Shown here: positions 24,469-33,761 of the stretch, in pieces
Layout: the number at the start of each line of letters is the position of its first letter
Position numbering within the stretch: the stretch's first letter is position 1
Origin: Burkholderia pyrrocinia
Lineage (GTDB): Bacteria; Pseudomonadota; Gammaproteobacteria; Burkholderiales; Burkholderiaceae
Direction of reading: 5' to 3'
Assembly: GCF_018417535.1 (NCBI RefSeq)
Contig: NZ_CP070978.1
Coordinates: 496,001-560,000 of the forward strand
DNA length: 64,000 nucleotides
The notes under the pieces: model-generated
Database searches by the model: none
Told to the model about the DNA's origin: nothing
What the model saw: the letters and a program-made list of their open reading frames with translations, nothing else
Made by a program: the position numbers and the translations under genes

Positions 24469-26829
24469 ATGCCTGACATCCTGAAGCCCGACCGCTGGGC
24501 GGCTTCGTCGCAAGGCAATATGTTCGCGAATCTCACGACGCCGTTTGCCGGCGGCGCCCGTGCGCGAGACGTCGCGTGCGACGCCACGGGCCAGGCAGCA
24601 ATGCCCGAGGTGACTCGCGACCCGCTGCTCGTCGTGGCGCCGGCCGCCGCGCTCGGTACAACCGGTCTGCGAGTCACCGCCGTGCTGCTTCCGGGCAACG
24701 CGCCGGCCAGTTTCGGGACCGTGGTGTTCGCCCCCTGGAGCGAGGCGGGCGCGTTTTTGCCGCTCCATCTGCCGACGGTCGACCCGAACGTCCGGACCGC
24801 CGCGCCCTTCACGCTCCTCCTGACGCTGGCCTCGATCGCCGCCGACGGCACGGCGACCGCCATCGCCGCCAACCGGATCGCGGGCCTGATCCGGCTTCAA
24901 CTGATCGAGGGGATCTTCGGCCGCCTCCTCTACGCGCTTTCTGCCGAGAAGCACACGATCCGGCGTCAGGCGCGCGAGCTGGCCGCGATGCGGCAACTGT
25001 CCGGCGCGGCGGGCGATGCGCTCGACCGGGTGGGCGCGGAAGTGGGCGTGCCGCGCCTCGCGGACCGGCTCGCCGCCGATGCGGGCCACATCGTCCTCCA
25101 GCCATGGACCGATGCCGGCGGCGTGCCGATTCCAGAACCCGACGACAACTACCGTCGCCGGCTCGCGCTGTTCAGGCCGTTCCTGCGCGCGACCCGGGCG
25201 CGGCTCGACGACACGCTCAACGGCCCCGGCGCCAGCAACGCGCCCAATGCCGGGCTCCTCGCCGGCCTGGGCGTGCAGGCGCGCCTGCGGATCGACGAAC
25301 AGGTCAATCCGTTCGCGGTCGCGGCCCATCTGATCAGTGCAGGCAGCGACGCCGTGCGCACCAACTTCCTCGGCTTCATTCGCGCGGCCCATCTGATCTG
25401 GCCTCAGGATGAAGCGACGGCGAAAGGCGTCCACCTCGCGCGGGCGCTGTCCCCCGAACGCCGCGCCAGCGTCGAGACATTGCGCGCGAGCCTGCGCCAG
25501 AGCTTCGATTTCCCGGCCCAGGCCGCGCTGGCGCCGCTGCTTGCGTCCGCGCTGGAGCGCGTCGGCCGTTGCCGGCGTGCGCTCGGCCAGGCCGCGCACT
25601 GGAGCGTCACGCGCGCGCAGGACGGCAGCGCGGGCAGCCGCTACGAGCTGGGGCTGGGCGTCGACCTCAAACCACCGGCTGCGGCGGACCTCGACGCGCT
25701 CGCCGCGGCCGTCGCTCACCCGCCGGCCATCGCCGACGCGGAACTGGCGGCGCTCGTGAGCGCGATGGCGCCGGTGCCCTCCGCGACCGATCCCACCGGC
25801 GCGTGGTTCCTGAATGCGTGCGGCCTACAAACCGTCTATACGGTCGATGCCGCGACGCTCTACGTTTCGCACCTGCCCGCGTTCGGCCTCGTGATCGCCG
25901 GGCCGGCCAACGCAGCTGTGGACGCAGCGGTCAATCTGCAGGCCGCTTACCAGGCGCCGGGCGACCCTGCGGTGAACGTCGTGATCCACGACGGGCTGGC
26001 GGCCTCGCTCGCCCAGTGGACGGCGTCGGGCGCCGCCGCGTGGACCGCGCTTTCGGCTGTCGATGCCACCACCGCGTGGAACGCCGCCGCGCCTCACGCG
26101 GCGGCGGACCCGCCACTCGCCGTGTTCCGGGCCGCCGGCCTTGCCGACCTCACGGTGCCCGCGCCCATCGTCGCCCAACTGGAGGTGCTCCCGGCGGAGC
26201 TCGTCACCGCGATCGCGCTGCCGGCCGCGCTGGCCTCGGCGGTGCTGGCCGGCACGCCGTCGGCGGCCGACGACCTGAAGCGGCTCGTCGGCCTGCTCGC
26301 GGCGAACGGTCTCGCCTCGGTGCTGCCGTTCACCACCACCGACCACCGCGTGATCCTGACCATCGGCGCGATCGGCCTGCCCGGCGCGGGCGTGAATCTG
26401 TCCGATCGCCGCTCGGTCGGCTTCCGCTGGTACACCGTCGCGCTCGCGGGCAGCGGCGGCAAAATCAAGCCGATCGGCAGCCGGACCGTCTTCACGTCCG
26501 CATCGGCCGGGCTTACGGCGGTCGTCGTACTCGGCTACGCGCGCCGGCCGGGCCTGAACGACCCCTACGAATTCCGGACCGATTTGCCGGACGGCACGCT
26601 GCTCACGATCCCGCAGTACGAATATCTGATGAACGTGCTCGGGGAAATCCTGCCGATCGGCGTGCTGGTCAACACCTTCGCGCTGCGCCAGAGCGGCGTC
26701 GACCTGAACGGCGACGGCCATCCCGATCCGCTCCCGCCGGGCGCTGCGCGCACCTTCCGCCCGTTCCGGCAAGACCGCCATCGCGGTCTAGTCGTTCCGC
26801 CACTGACCGCCGCCGACGCCGGCGCATAG
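24469..26829 (+). CDS. Large baseplate protein, gpI-like, 786 aa
   Basis: A 786-aa protein after gpJ. The N-terminal 300 residues contain helical, wedge-like sequence (IRRQARELAAMRQLSGAAGD near 164-183), consistent with a gpI or Afp12-like role. It has a long Ala-rich middle (about 400-620). A beta-rich part near 630-720 ends with DLNGDGHPD (about 745-753), an EF-hand-like calcium loop. It is far longer than P2 gpI, so it may fuse wedge and accessory domains. The start has AAGGAGG upstream, 30 bases after gpJ. Confidence 0.6.
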   Translation: MPDILKPDRWAASSQGNMFANLTTPFAGGARARDVACDATGQAAMPEVTRDPLLVVAPAAALGTTGLRVTAVLLPGNAPASFGTVVFAPWSEAGAFLPLHLPTVDPNVRTAAPFTLLLTLASIAADGTATAIAANRIAGLIRLQLIEGIFGRLLYALSAEKHTIRRQARELAAMRQLSGAAGDALDRVGAEVGVPRLADRLAADAGHIVLQPWTDAGGVPIPEPDDNYRRRLALFRPFLRATRARLDDTLNGPGASNAPNAGLLAGLGVQARLRIDEQVNPFAVAAHLISAGSDAVRTNFLGFIRAAHLIWPQDEATAKGVHLARALSPERRASVETLRASLRQSFDFPAQAALAPLLASALERVGRCRRALGQAAHWSVTRAQDGSAGSRYELGLGVDLKPPAAADLDALAAAVAHPPAIADAELAALVSAMAPVPSATDPTGAWFLNACGLQTVYTVDAATLYVSHLPAFGLVIAGPANAAVDAAVNLQAAYQAPGDPAVNVVIHDGLAASLAQWTASGAAAWTALSAVDATTAWNAAAPHAAADPPLAVFRAAGLADLTVPAPIVAQLEVLPAELVTAIALPAALASAVLAGTPSAADDLKRLVGLLAANGLASVLPFTTTDHRVILTIGAIGLPGAGVNLSDRRSVGFRWYTVALAGSGGKIKPIGSRTVFTSASAGLTAVVVLGYARRPGLNDPYEFRTDLPDGTLLTIPQYEYLMNVLGEILPIGVLVNTFALRQSGVDLNGDGHPDPLPPGAARTFRPFRQDRHRGLVVPPLTAADAGA

Positions 26830-26838
26830 GAGATCGAA

Positions 26839-27975
26839 ATGGCTGTCAATACACTGCAACTCGATGGAATGGCGATCTCCGACGTGATGAAGTCCATTCG
26901 GGACACGGGCGTCGGCGATTCGGAAGCGTCGATCATCCTCGGCAACTGGTTGATCCAGCAGGGCGCGCGCCAGCAGCGGGTCTTCAACTATCAGACCGAC
27001 TTTCCGGCCACGGAGCCCGACTGCGTCGAGACCTTCACGCCGACTTTCCACCACACGGACTGGGTGGACGGCGAGAGCGTCGTACAGGCCCAGCAATCGG
27101 CGGGCGAGGAAGGGTTCAACTCGCGCCTGCGCAAGATCGAGCAGGATTTCGCCGCCGTGCGCACGGACCTCGGCCAGGTATTCGCGTGCCTCGCGCACAT
27201 GCGCGCCGAGATCCGCAGCCTGCTCGACGAGCTGCGGACCCAGATCAATCTGATCAACGCGGACCTGTTCAACCTGGCGCAGGCGCACGGAACCTACCAA
27301 CCGCCGAGCTTCCCCCCGGTGTCCTTCATTCCGCCCTTCGACGCCACGAACGCGCATTTCGTCGGTTCGACGAAATATTTTGACAAGGACGTCGCCGTCT
27401 GGCAGACCAGCCAGGGGACGATCATGCTGCCCAACGTGACGCCGACGCCGTCGAACCCGGCCAGCGATCCGCGCGTCTCGGGTACGGCGAGCCTGGCGAA
27501 GTTCATGACGTCGAACCCGCAACTCCTCCAGCAGTTCGGCGGCAAGCCGATCACCAAGGCGGACCTGATCAAGAACTACGGCACGCAGACGCTCGACAAC
27601 GGCATGAGCGTCGCCGACGCCGTCAGCATTCTTCCGGATACGGCCTCGTATGCGACCCCGGATGTGCTCGTCTCCGACCTCGCCGAGCGCCAGGCCGGCG
27701 CGATTCGCTCGTCGGGCGGGAGCGACGTGGTCAACGCGGCGCTCGGCGTCCAGGGCGCGCCTGGCGCGGCTTCCGGCGCAGCAATCGCCAACCTGCCCGG
27801 CCTGTCATCGAGTGCCGCCGCCGCGCTGAGCAAGAGCGGCATCACCACGGTCGGGCAACTCGCGGCCGCCAACCCCACCGACATCACCAAGGCGCTGTCG
27901 ACAGGAGGCGTTGCGATGAATTCGGGCGACGTGGCCGCGACCTCGGCGCTGGCCAAGACGTTGACGCACCTCTAG
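26839..27975 (+). CDS. Terminal locus protein with helix-hairpin-helix end, 378 aa
   Basis: A 378-aa protein closing the locus. The N-terminal part is helical and charged, with a coiled-coil-like stretch (LRKIEQDFAAVRTDLGQVFA, near 96-115). A Pro/aromatic middle follows (PPSFPPVSFIPPF). The last 60 residues read like a helix-hairpin-helix unit (NLPGLSSSAAAALSKSGITT then VGQLAAANPTDITKAL). It may be a fibre, a docking protein or a DNA-contacting part. Its stop codon shares CTAG with the oppositely oriented gene remnant that follows. Confidence 0.55.
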   Translation: MAVNTLQLDGMAISDVMKSIRDTGVGDSEASIILGNWLIQQGARQQRVFNYQTDFPATEPDCVETFTPTFHHTDWVDGESVVQAQQSAGEEGFNSRLRKIEQDFAAVRTDLGQVFACLAHMRAEIRSLLDELRTQINLINADLFNLAQAHGTYQPPSFPPVSFIPPFDATNAHFVGSTKYFDKDVAVWQTSQGTIMLPNVTPTPSNPASDPRVSGTASLAKFMTSNPQLLQQFGGKPITKADLIKNYGTQTLDNGMSVADAVSILPDTASYATPDVLVSDLAERQAGAIRSSGGSDVVNAALGVQGAPGAASGAAIANLPGLSSSAAAALSKSGITTVGQLAAANPTDITKALSTGGVAMNSGDVAATSALAKTLTHL

Positions 27976-28478
27976 CCCGTGCTCCCGGCGCGGCGAGTCC
28001 AGTCCGTCACATAACCGGGCACGCCGCCTTCCGGCTGCGCACCGTCGGGCTCGGGCGCGAGCGGCGTGAGCGCCAGCGGCAGCACGCCCGCCGAGACGGG
28101 GCGGGCGAGATCTTCGTCGTCGTCCTTCGAGCCGCCGGTGCGGATCTTCGCGACCGCTTCGTCGAGCGGCAGCCGCAGCACCGTCGTCGCGGCCAGCTCG
28201 TTGCGGTTGCCGGCGCGCACCTCGTGCGCACGGCCTTGCGCGATGTGATCGAGAAACGCGTCGAGCGCGGCGGTATTGCGATCAGCGCCGACCACTTCGA
28301 ACGCGCCATAGATCATCGCCGAGCGGTAGTTCATCGAGTGATGAAACGCGGAGCGTGCGAGCACTAGGCCGTCGAGGTGCGTGACCGTCACGCAGACCTG
28401 CGCGCCCTCCGCTGCAAGCCGCGGCATGCGGCTGCAGTTGGAGCGGTGGATGTAGAGATGATCGCCCTCGCGCCAGCA
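27972..28478 (-). pseudogene. Truncated pyridoxamine-phosphate-oxidase-like (flavin-binding) protein
   Basis: C-terminal portion of a PNPOx-like split-barrel protein. WREGDHLYIHRSNCSR (upstream of the first ATG at 28427) and the following VCVTVTHLDGLVLARSAFHH and SMNYRSAMIYGAFEVV match the core of FMN-binding pyridoxamine 5'-phosphate oxidase-like proteins. About 50-60 N-terminal residues and the normal start are missing; the readable homology begins near 28478 without a start codon. The ATG at 28427 leaves 151 aa, too short for the fold. It marks a break point between the contractile locus and the T6SS region. Confidence 0.65.
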
Positions 28479-28710
28479 CGCCGTGCTCCAATGCCCGCTT
28501 CATTGGGCTCGACCCCAAACGGCGAATACACCAACACCTTCCGCGACATGAGCAAGGTGCGGGTGTATGCCGTCGAACCCAGCGAGGGCGTGGAGCAACT
28601 GCGAGTGCCGCCGTGGTTCTGGAACAGCGCGGAATGGAGTGCGTTCACCCAGGCCAGCGCCAAGGCCCAGCATGCGGCATCCATCTCGCTCCTTGATGTT
28701 GATTCGCAGC
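28479..28710. other. Unassigned junction segment
   Basis: About 230 bases between the truncated flavin-binding gene and the immunity gene. Every frame is open for part of the stretch, as is common in GC-rich DNA. The plus frame (MSKVRVYAVEPSEGVEQLRV) looks the most protein-like but starts without a clear ribosome site and runs on into the immunity gene in antisense. I cannot identify it; it may be a fragment brought in by the rearrangement. Confidence 0.3.
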
Positions 28711-29142
28711 TTAAAAGCACAGATTCTCTCCGTCCTCAGTTTGCACAACCGTTCGATAAACAGGACTCCAAGATGAAGGTTCAGAATTAATCTTGGCCTT
28801 CAATCCAAAAACAAAAACGGTATCGCCGGCCGCAAATCGGTCTTGCATCTGGTTGTTGTTATCAATAACGCGAAATTGATGCAAAAACACCATGGGCTCA
28901 TCATTGAAATAGGCCCACCTGGGTTCGCCAACCCAGTCTGGAGGAGTGTTCATATACAAAAACTCTCCTGCCATTCTCTCTGCAAGCCATTTTTTTCTGT
29001 TGCTCGGAGAGCCTGAGACTTTATATTCATCGAAAATTTTCTTGACGAAATTTTCCGCTTGATCATCGTCGACCGATGCTTTCAATTTCTCTGCCACAAG
29101 TATTGCGTCAGCGCAAAAGTAATTAAATTCAGTGATTACCAT
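28711..29142 (-). CDS. Probable immunity protein for the Rhs toxin, 143 aa
   Basis: A 143-aa soluble acidic protein directly downstream of the Rhs gene, in an AT-richer stretch than its surroundings, as toxin-tail/immunity modules often are. Aromatic residues and Asp/Glu are frequent (MVITEFNYFCADAILVAEKL; DWVGEPRWAYFNDEPMVFLH). No immunity family recognised by name. The gap after the Rhs gene is 29 bases. Role inferred from position: it would neutralise the HNH-like C-terminal domain in the producing cell. Confidence 0.65.
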   Translation of the reverse strand: MVITEFNYFCADAILVAEKLKASVDDDQAENFVKKIFDEYKVSGSPSNRKKWLAERMAGEFLYMNTPPDWVGEPRWAYFNDEPMVFLHQFRVIDNNNQMQDRFAAGDTVFVFGLKAKINSEPSSWSPVYRTVVQTEDGENLCF

Positions 29143-29171
29143 TTTGGGGCTCCTAAAATTTTATAAAATGA

Positions 29172-32100
29172 TTACCAATTCACAGGTGACTTGACGACCG
29201 ACAAAAGATCCCAGCCCAAGTTCCTATATGGATCCATGGATGAATGCGCCCACGGGGTAGCACGAACCAGGTTAAAGCTTTCATGCGCCGTCTTCTTTGA
29301 GCCGGATCGCTGGAAAATGAATTGATGGTGCAACTCCATTGGAACCTCGATTGTTGCTACTTTCCCAACGCGCCCTTTCTTTACATTTGTCAGGGTGTTC
29401 TTGTAGCGAACCTTGATTTTTATCATCGGTGCCTTTCCGGCCAACATTCTGCTTATATTTCTCGGAGAATATCTATGCGGATTTTTTAGTGCCTCTTCTT
29501 TCCAGAACTCCTCTCTCGCGCAGCTCCAACTCTTCAGGCCTAACGGGTCGATCCATCCAAATAAATTGGATGCAAATCGATACAGATTCTCGCCGCCTTC
29601 AAGACCAATTGGGTCCAGGGATACGAATCGACCAGTGCTTGGATCGAAATATCTGTAGCGATTATAATTGAGACCCGATTCGTCGTCGTGGTACTGCCCC
29701 TCCAGCCTAAGTGGCTGGTTAATTCCCGTGGTTTTGGAACACTCAATGTGTCCGGTTGGGGCATAACGCGCTTCCCATACAACACCTCCATCGGCTCCGT
29801 GCATTCGCACCGGTGCCCCATTCCCATCACACTGATAAAAATACATCGCGGGCATCGGTGGCACCTCGCGCTGCGGAGGCCCTCCGTAGTCCGGCAGTTT
29901 GCGAGGGATAACGCAGAACGGACGAAACGTTTCCGGGTAATAGACCCACTCGTATAGTTGAGCCGCCGCGGGAACATCGTTCCCTACGACGTCACATGAT
30001 GCACATTCGTCACTCTTGGCTGTGTCGCTTGCATGTTCCGCTACGAGCGTGTTGCCGTCCCAGAAGAATCTGCTGACGTGCGATGCGGCCCTCTCATCGC
30101 AAGGGCTCGCTACACCAGTATGCACGACCTTACGCACCCGTCGCTGAAATGCGTCGTACTCGTACCGGGCACGGATGCGAAGCTGCTCGTGTCCAATTTC
30201 TGCGACAGCTGGACGTGTCGCCACGGTCTCCGTGAGATGTCCGAGCGCATTCCAGTTCAGTCTCAGGTCCTGTCCTGCTTCCTGTCGACGCGTGAGGTTC
30301 CCCGCACGGTCGTACGCGTAGTAGCAGTTGTCATACTCGCCTTCACGCACCCATGTATCGGACGACGCCGCATCGGCAGCATCGACAGTGCGGCGCTCGC
30401 GGACATGCGTCTTCAGTAAATCCCCGGCTGGATCGTACAGAAATCGGTACAACCGTCCCATCGGATCAATGTGTGCGATGACAGGGCCTACAGGGTCGTA
30501 CTGGAAACGTTCGGTACCGATACGTGAATCACGCTTTTCGACCAATTCCCCGCTTGCGTCATACGCATACTCGCTTGCAAACAGCACACCTGCGCCCGCC
30601 AGCAGGGTCCGCTGCGAGGTGAGTTCGCCGCTAGCCTCGTATGCAAGCTCGCGCCGCAAGTCAGTGGTAAATTGCTCGGCTCGAACCCTTCCGAGCGCGT
30701 CACGTTCAAGTACGACGGGTGTTTCATTGTCGATCTGAATCGACGTCACGGCATCCAGCGCGTCGTACACATAGCGCACCGTATGTTCGACAACGTCATC
30801 ACCCACGACAAGCCTCGTTCTGCGTTCCGTTCTATTGCCTCCCGCGTCATAAGTGCTGGCAATCGTGAAGTCATCGCCCTGCCGTTCTTCGATCACACGG
30901 CCATCTGAGTCGTATCGAAATACGATACGGCAAGACGGATTTCCCGCAAGGCACAGATTGCCGCACGAGTCATATGCAAAGCGGTCTATCCACATACCGC
31001 TCGCCGGATCCAGATTGGGGGTGTGCTTTTCCGTTAGTCGCCCGAGCCGATCATAGCGATACCTGACGGTTTGCCCTAGTGGATCGGTGCTATCGAGTAA
31101 TTCACCGGCTGCACCGTATTGGTACCCTCGCGTCTGCCCCCAGTAGTCCGTTTCCAAGACGATGCGTCCGAGCGCGTCTCGCTCCAGCGTATACAGTTCG
31201 CCGCGCTCGTTGGCGACTTCGATCAGTTGCTCTTCGGTGTCGTATCGGTATTCGACGGTCGTGCCGTCGGGGGCGTTTCGTTTGCTGAGCTGTCCGACCG
31301 CCGTGTACTCCATTTGAGTCACATGACCTGCTGGATCTCGATAGCGAATCAGGTTTCCGTCGGCATCGTATATGCAATGGACTTTGCGCCCCCCTGGTTC
31401 GATGGCCTGAACCAGGTTGCCGTTGCGATCGTACTCATAGTGGCTCGACCTCCCGAGAGCATCGATCGTCTCGACGAGATTTCCATGCGCATCGTGCCGG
31501 TACCGGGTGAGATGGCCCAAGGCATCCGTCATTGCGGCGAGGTTGCCGTCGCGGTCAAACTCGAACTTCGTGGGCGCGCCGCGCGGATCGATGTGCTCGA
31601 CGGGTTGTCCGGATGCGTCATACCTGTAGCAAGATTTCGCGCCTGACGGCGCGGTTTGTCCGAGCAAGTTTCCTTGATCATCCCATTCATATCGCCACTG
31701 CCGTCCCCCCGGTAGCGTGACGCTGCAGGGGCGTTGATTGGCGTCGTATTCGGTACGGACTACACTGCCGTCGGGTAGCGTTTGCCTAACGATGCCACCT
31801 TGCTGGTCGTAATCCCATCTGACCGTACGGCCGGCGGGATCGGTTCGAGACTTCGTGCGACCTTGTGTGTCGTACTGATAGTGCGTCACGCCGCCGAGCG
31901 GGTCGATCTCGGCCACGGGCATGCGTCGCTCATTCAGTTGCAGGAGCGTGGTGTAGCCACGTGAATCAGTAATCTTCGTTTCCTTTCGCGCGGTATCGTA
32001 CGAAAAGTGGTAATCCAGGAGTCCTTCATCACCCCACGCCCGTTCGACTTGCCATACGCGATCATCTCCGGAGCAATAGCTGTAGTAAAACGACACGCCC

Positions 32101-33740
32101 CGTGCGCTGGTATGGCGGACCATCCGGTGATCGTCCGTGTAGTCGAAGCGGTGCGGCTGCGCCATCGCATCGATCACCGTGCGCAGGTTCCGCGCGCGGT
32201 CATGCTCGTACGCGACGAGCGGATGTGCAAGGCCATCTATATCGATCAGTGTCAGCGTATTCAGCCAGCCGGCTAAATTAACGCTGTCATGTGCTCCGTC
32301 TCGTATCCCGCATACGATCGCGCGAGCTGTCCTTCTGTCCAGTGCCCACTCCGAAATGCGCTCGACGTATCCGCACCCGTCACGCTCGAAAACCCATGCG
32401 TTGCCGTTCAAATCTGCAATGCGCTCGACGGGTAAAGTCAAGTGGGAATTGTCTTCAAACGCGCCGACCGTTTCTGGCCATTGCCGCGGAGGCACGAATT
32501 CATACTCGATGCCTTCCCGTGTGCGCAGCCTGAAGCTGTCGCCGTACAGGTACAGCGCGTACCCGTGCTGCCAGTCGTAGACCCGCGCCGGCCAGCCATC
32601 TTGTGCCGGCAGCGCATCGAACGCAGTCGAATGGTCTGGAAAGTATGCGACGGCCCCGATTGCCGCTTCGTTTGGCATCAGTTCGAGTCGAATGTCCGCG
32701 GGTGTCTGCCAACCGACGCCGACTGCCCCGGGACATGGGCTATGACTCGCGTAATGCCGCTCCCAATCGAGCGGCAATCGCCCAGAAATAGTGAAATCGC
32801 TGTGTTGAACGACAACTTCACCCGTCGAGGCGTCGACCGGCTCGGCCTTCAGGACATTGCACCGCAAGAACCCTGGCTTCAAATGCAACTTGTCCGCCAG
32901 CGCCTTTGCCCACTTCGACCCCTGAAACGCCTTGAACAACCCCTTCGCCGCCGCAGCCATGTTCATGATCGGCGGCCCGCCCACCAACACCGGCCGCCCG
33001 GCCGGAATCGGCAGCATCACTGAGCTTGGCATCGACGGATAGGTGCGATCCGTATGGGCGCTATTGTGCGGAGGCGGCTCCATGCCAACCGACCAGCAAC
33101 TCAACGCCTGCAGCGCCATGTACGACATCGGATCGTTGTTGGCGAGCACCGTCTTGCTGCCCATGAACGATTCCCCGTCGTTCGACGGCTCTGGATTCTC
33201 CGCCGGCGGCGGCGCAAACGATTCCCCGAGCGGGAAATGCAACCCCGGAACGTGATACGCATGCGTGCCCGCCGTGGCGCGCATCATCCCGTTCACAAAA
33301 ATCGGCCTGCCGCTACTGCCACCCGATCCGACGTTCGAGCCAAGATCGTCACTTATGCGGTTCTTGATCTTATTGGCCTCTTTCGCAAGCCTCATCCCCT
33401 CCGCGACATTGGGGTCATCCTTGAAGTCCGGCAGCTTTCCGCCGCCCATTAAGCCATCGAGCTGTTCATTGACCTGCTGGTTTGCCTCATCGGCCAGATG
33501 CTCCAGCTTCTTCACATCGTCTGGATGATCTTCGATGTATTCGGTCACCTTCTCCTGCGCGATCATCATCGCAATGGAGCCGACCACGGCCTTTGCCGCC
33601 TGGAGGTACTCGTGCAGATCGAGCATGAACCCGACATGAGGGTGCGGCAGGAACACCGGCGGCGTACCGGGAGTGACCAGTACCGAATGAACGTCGACGC
33701 CAACAACCGGATCGAGATGCTTGACGGCTGGTAGTGCCAC
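29172..33740 (-). CDS. rhs: Rhs effector with PAAR-like start and HNH-like toxin tail, 1522 aa
   Basis: A polymorphic T6SS toxin. The first 300 residues hold a PAAR-like region (IFVNGMMRATAGTHAYHVPG, then PAGRPVLVGGPPIMNM near 240-260) that can dock on VgrG. Residues about 300-1390 are the YD-repeat shell (many G-x-x-x-x-x-YD motifs such as YDTQGRTKSRTDPAGR). The core ends in the DPLGL motif near 1395-1400 where Rhs shells are cut. The variable tail (1401-1522) has VPMELHHQF near 1467-1475 and a following NLVRATPWAHSSMDPYRN, the look of an HNH/GH-E nuclease. It starts at a GTG with AAGGGA upstream. Tail and immunity gene are AT-richer than the shell. Confidence 0.85.
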   Translation of the reverse strand: MALPAVKHLDPVVGVDVHSVLVTPGTPPVFLPHPHVGFMLDLHEYLQAAKAVVGSIAMMIAQEKVTEYIEDHPDDVKKLEHLADEANQQVNEQLDGLMGGGKLPDFKDDPNVAEGMRLAKEANKIKNRISDDLGSNVGSGGSSGRPIFVNGMMRATAGTHAYHVPGLHFPLGESFAPPPAENPEPSNDGESFMGSKTVLANNDPMSYMALQALSCWSVGMEPPPHNSAHTDRTYPSMPSSVMLPIPAGRPVLVGGPPIMNMAAAAKGLFKAFQGSKWAKALADKLHLKPGFLRCNVLKAEPVDASTGEVVVQHSDFTISGRLPLDWERHYASHSPCPGAVGVGWQTPADIRLELMPNEAAIGAVAYFPDHSTAFDALPAQDGWPARVYDWQHGYALYLYGDSFRLRTREGIEYEFVPPRQWPETVGAFEDNSHLTLPVERIADLNGNAWVFERDGCGYVERISEWALDRRTARAIVCGIRDGAHDSVNLAGWLNTLTLIDIDGLAHPLVAYEHDRARNLRTVIDAMAQPHRFDYTDDHRMVRHTSARGVSFYYSYCSGDDRVWQVERAWGDEGLLDYHFSYDTARKETKITDSRGYTTLLQLNERRMPVAEIDPLGGVTHYQYDTQGRTKSRTDPAGRTVRWDYDQQGGIVRQTLPDGSVVRTEYDANQRPCSVTLPGGRQWRYEWDDQGNLLGQTAPSGAKSCYRYDASGQPVEHIDPRGAPTKFEFDRDGNLAAMTDALGHLTRYRHDAHGNLVETIDALGRSSHYEYDRNGNLVQAIEPGGRKVHCIYDADGNLIRYRDPAGHVTQMEYTAVGQLSKRNAPDGTTVEYRYDTEEQLIEVANERGELYTLERDALGRIVLETDYWGQTRGYQYGAAGELLDSTDPLGQTVRYRYDRLGRLTEKHTPNLDPASGMWIDRFAYDSCGNLCLAGNPSCRIVFRYDSDGRVIEERQGDDFTIASTYDAGGNRTERRTRLVVGDDVVEHTVRYVYDALDAVTSIQIDNETPVVLERDALGRVRAEQFTTDLRRELAYEASGELTSQRTLLAGAGVLFASEYAYDASGELVEKRDSRIGTERFQYDPVGPVIAHIDPMGRLYRFLYDPAGDLLKTHVRERRTVDAADAASSDTWVREGEYDNCYYAYDRAGNLTRRQEAGQDLRLNWNALGHLTETVATRPAVAEIGHEQLRIRARYEYDAFQRRVRKVVHTGVASPCDERAASHVSRFFWDGNTLVAEHASDTAKSDECASCDVVGNDVPAAAQLYEWVYYPETFRPFCVIPRKLPDYGGPPQREVPPMPAMYFYQCDGNGAPVRMHGADGGVVWEARYAPTGHIECSKTTGINQPLRLEGQYHDDESGLNYNRYRYFDPSTGRFVSLDPIGLEGGENLYRFASNLFGWIDPLGLKSWSCAREEFWKEEALKNPHRYSPRNISRMLAGKAPMIKIKVRYKNTLTNVKKGRVGKVATIEVPMELHHQFIFQRSGSKKTAHESFNLVRATPWAHSSMDPYRNLGWDLLSVVKSPVNW

Positions 33741-33761
33741 GATATCGTCCCTTGCTCGCGT

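Noticed and set aside
10292..27975. Ordinary P2-like prophage tail belonging to the element at 1-8.5 kb
   Set aside because: Lacks capsid, completion, lysis, fibre and standard tape-measure genes, and is separated by a scar; gene products do not look P2-sized.
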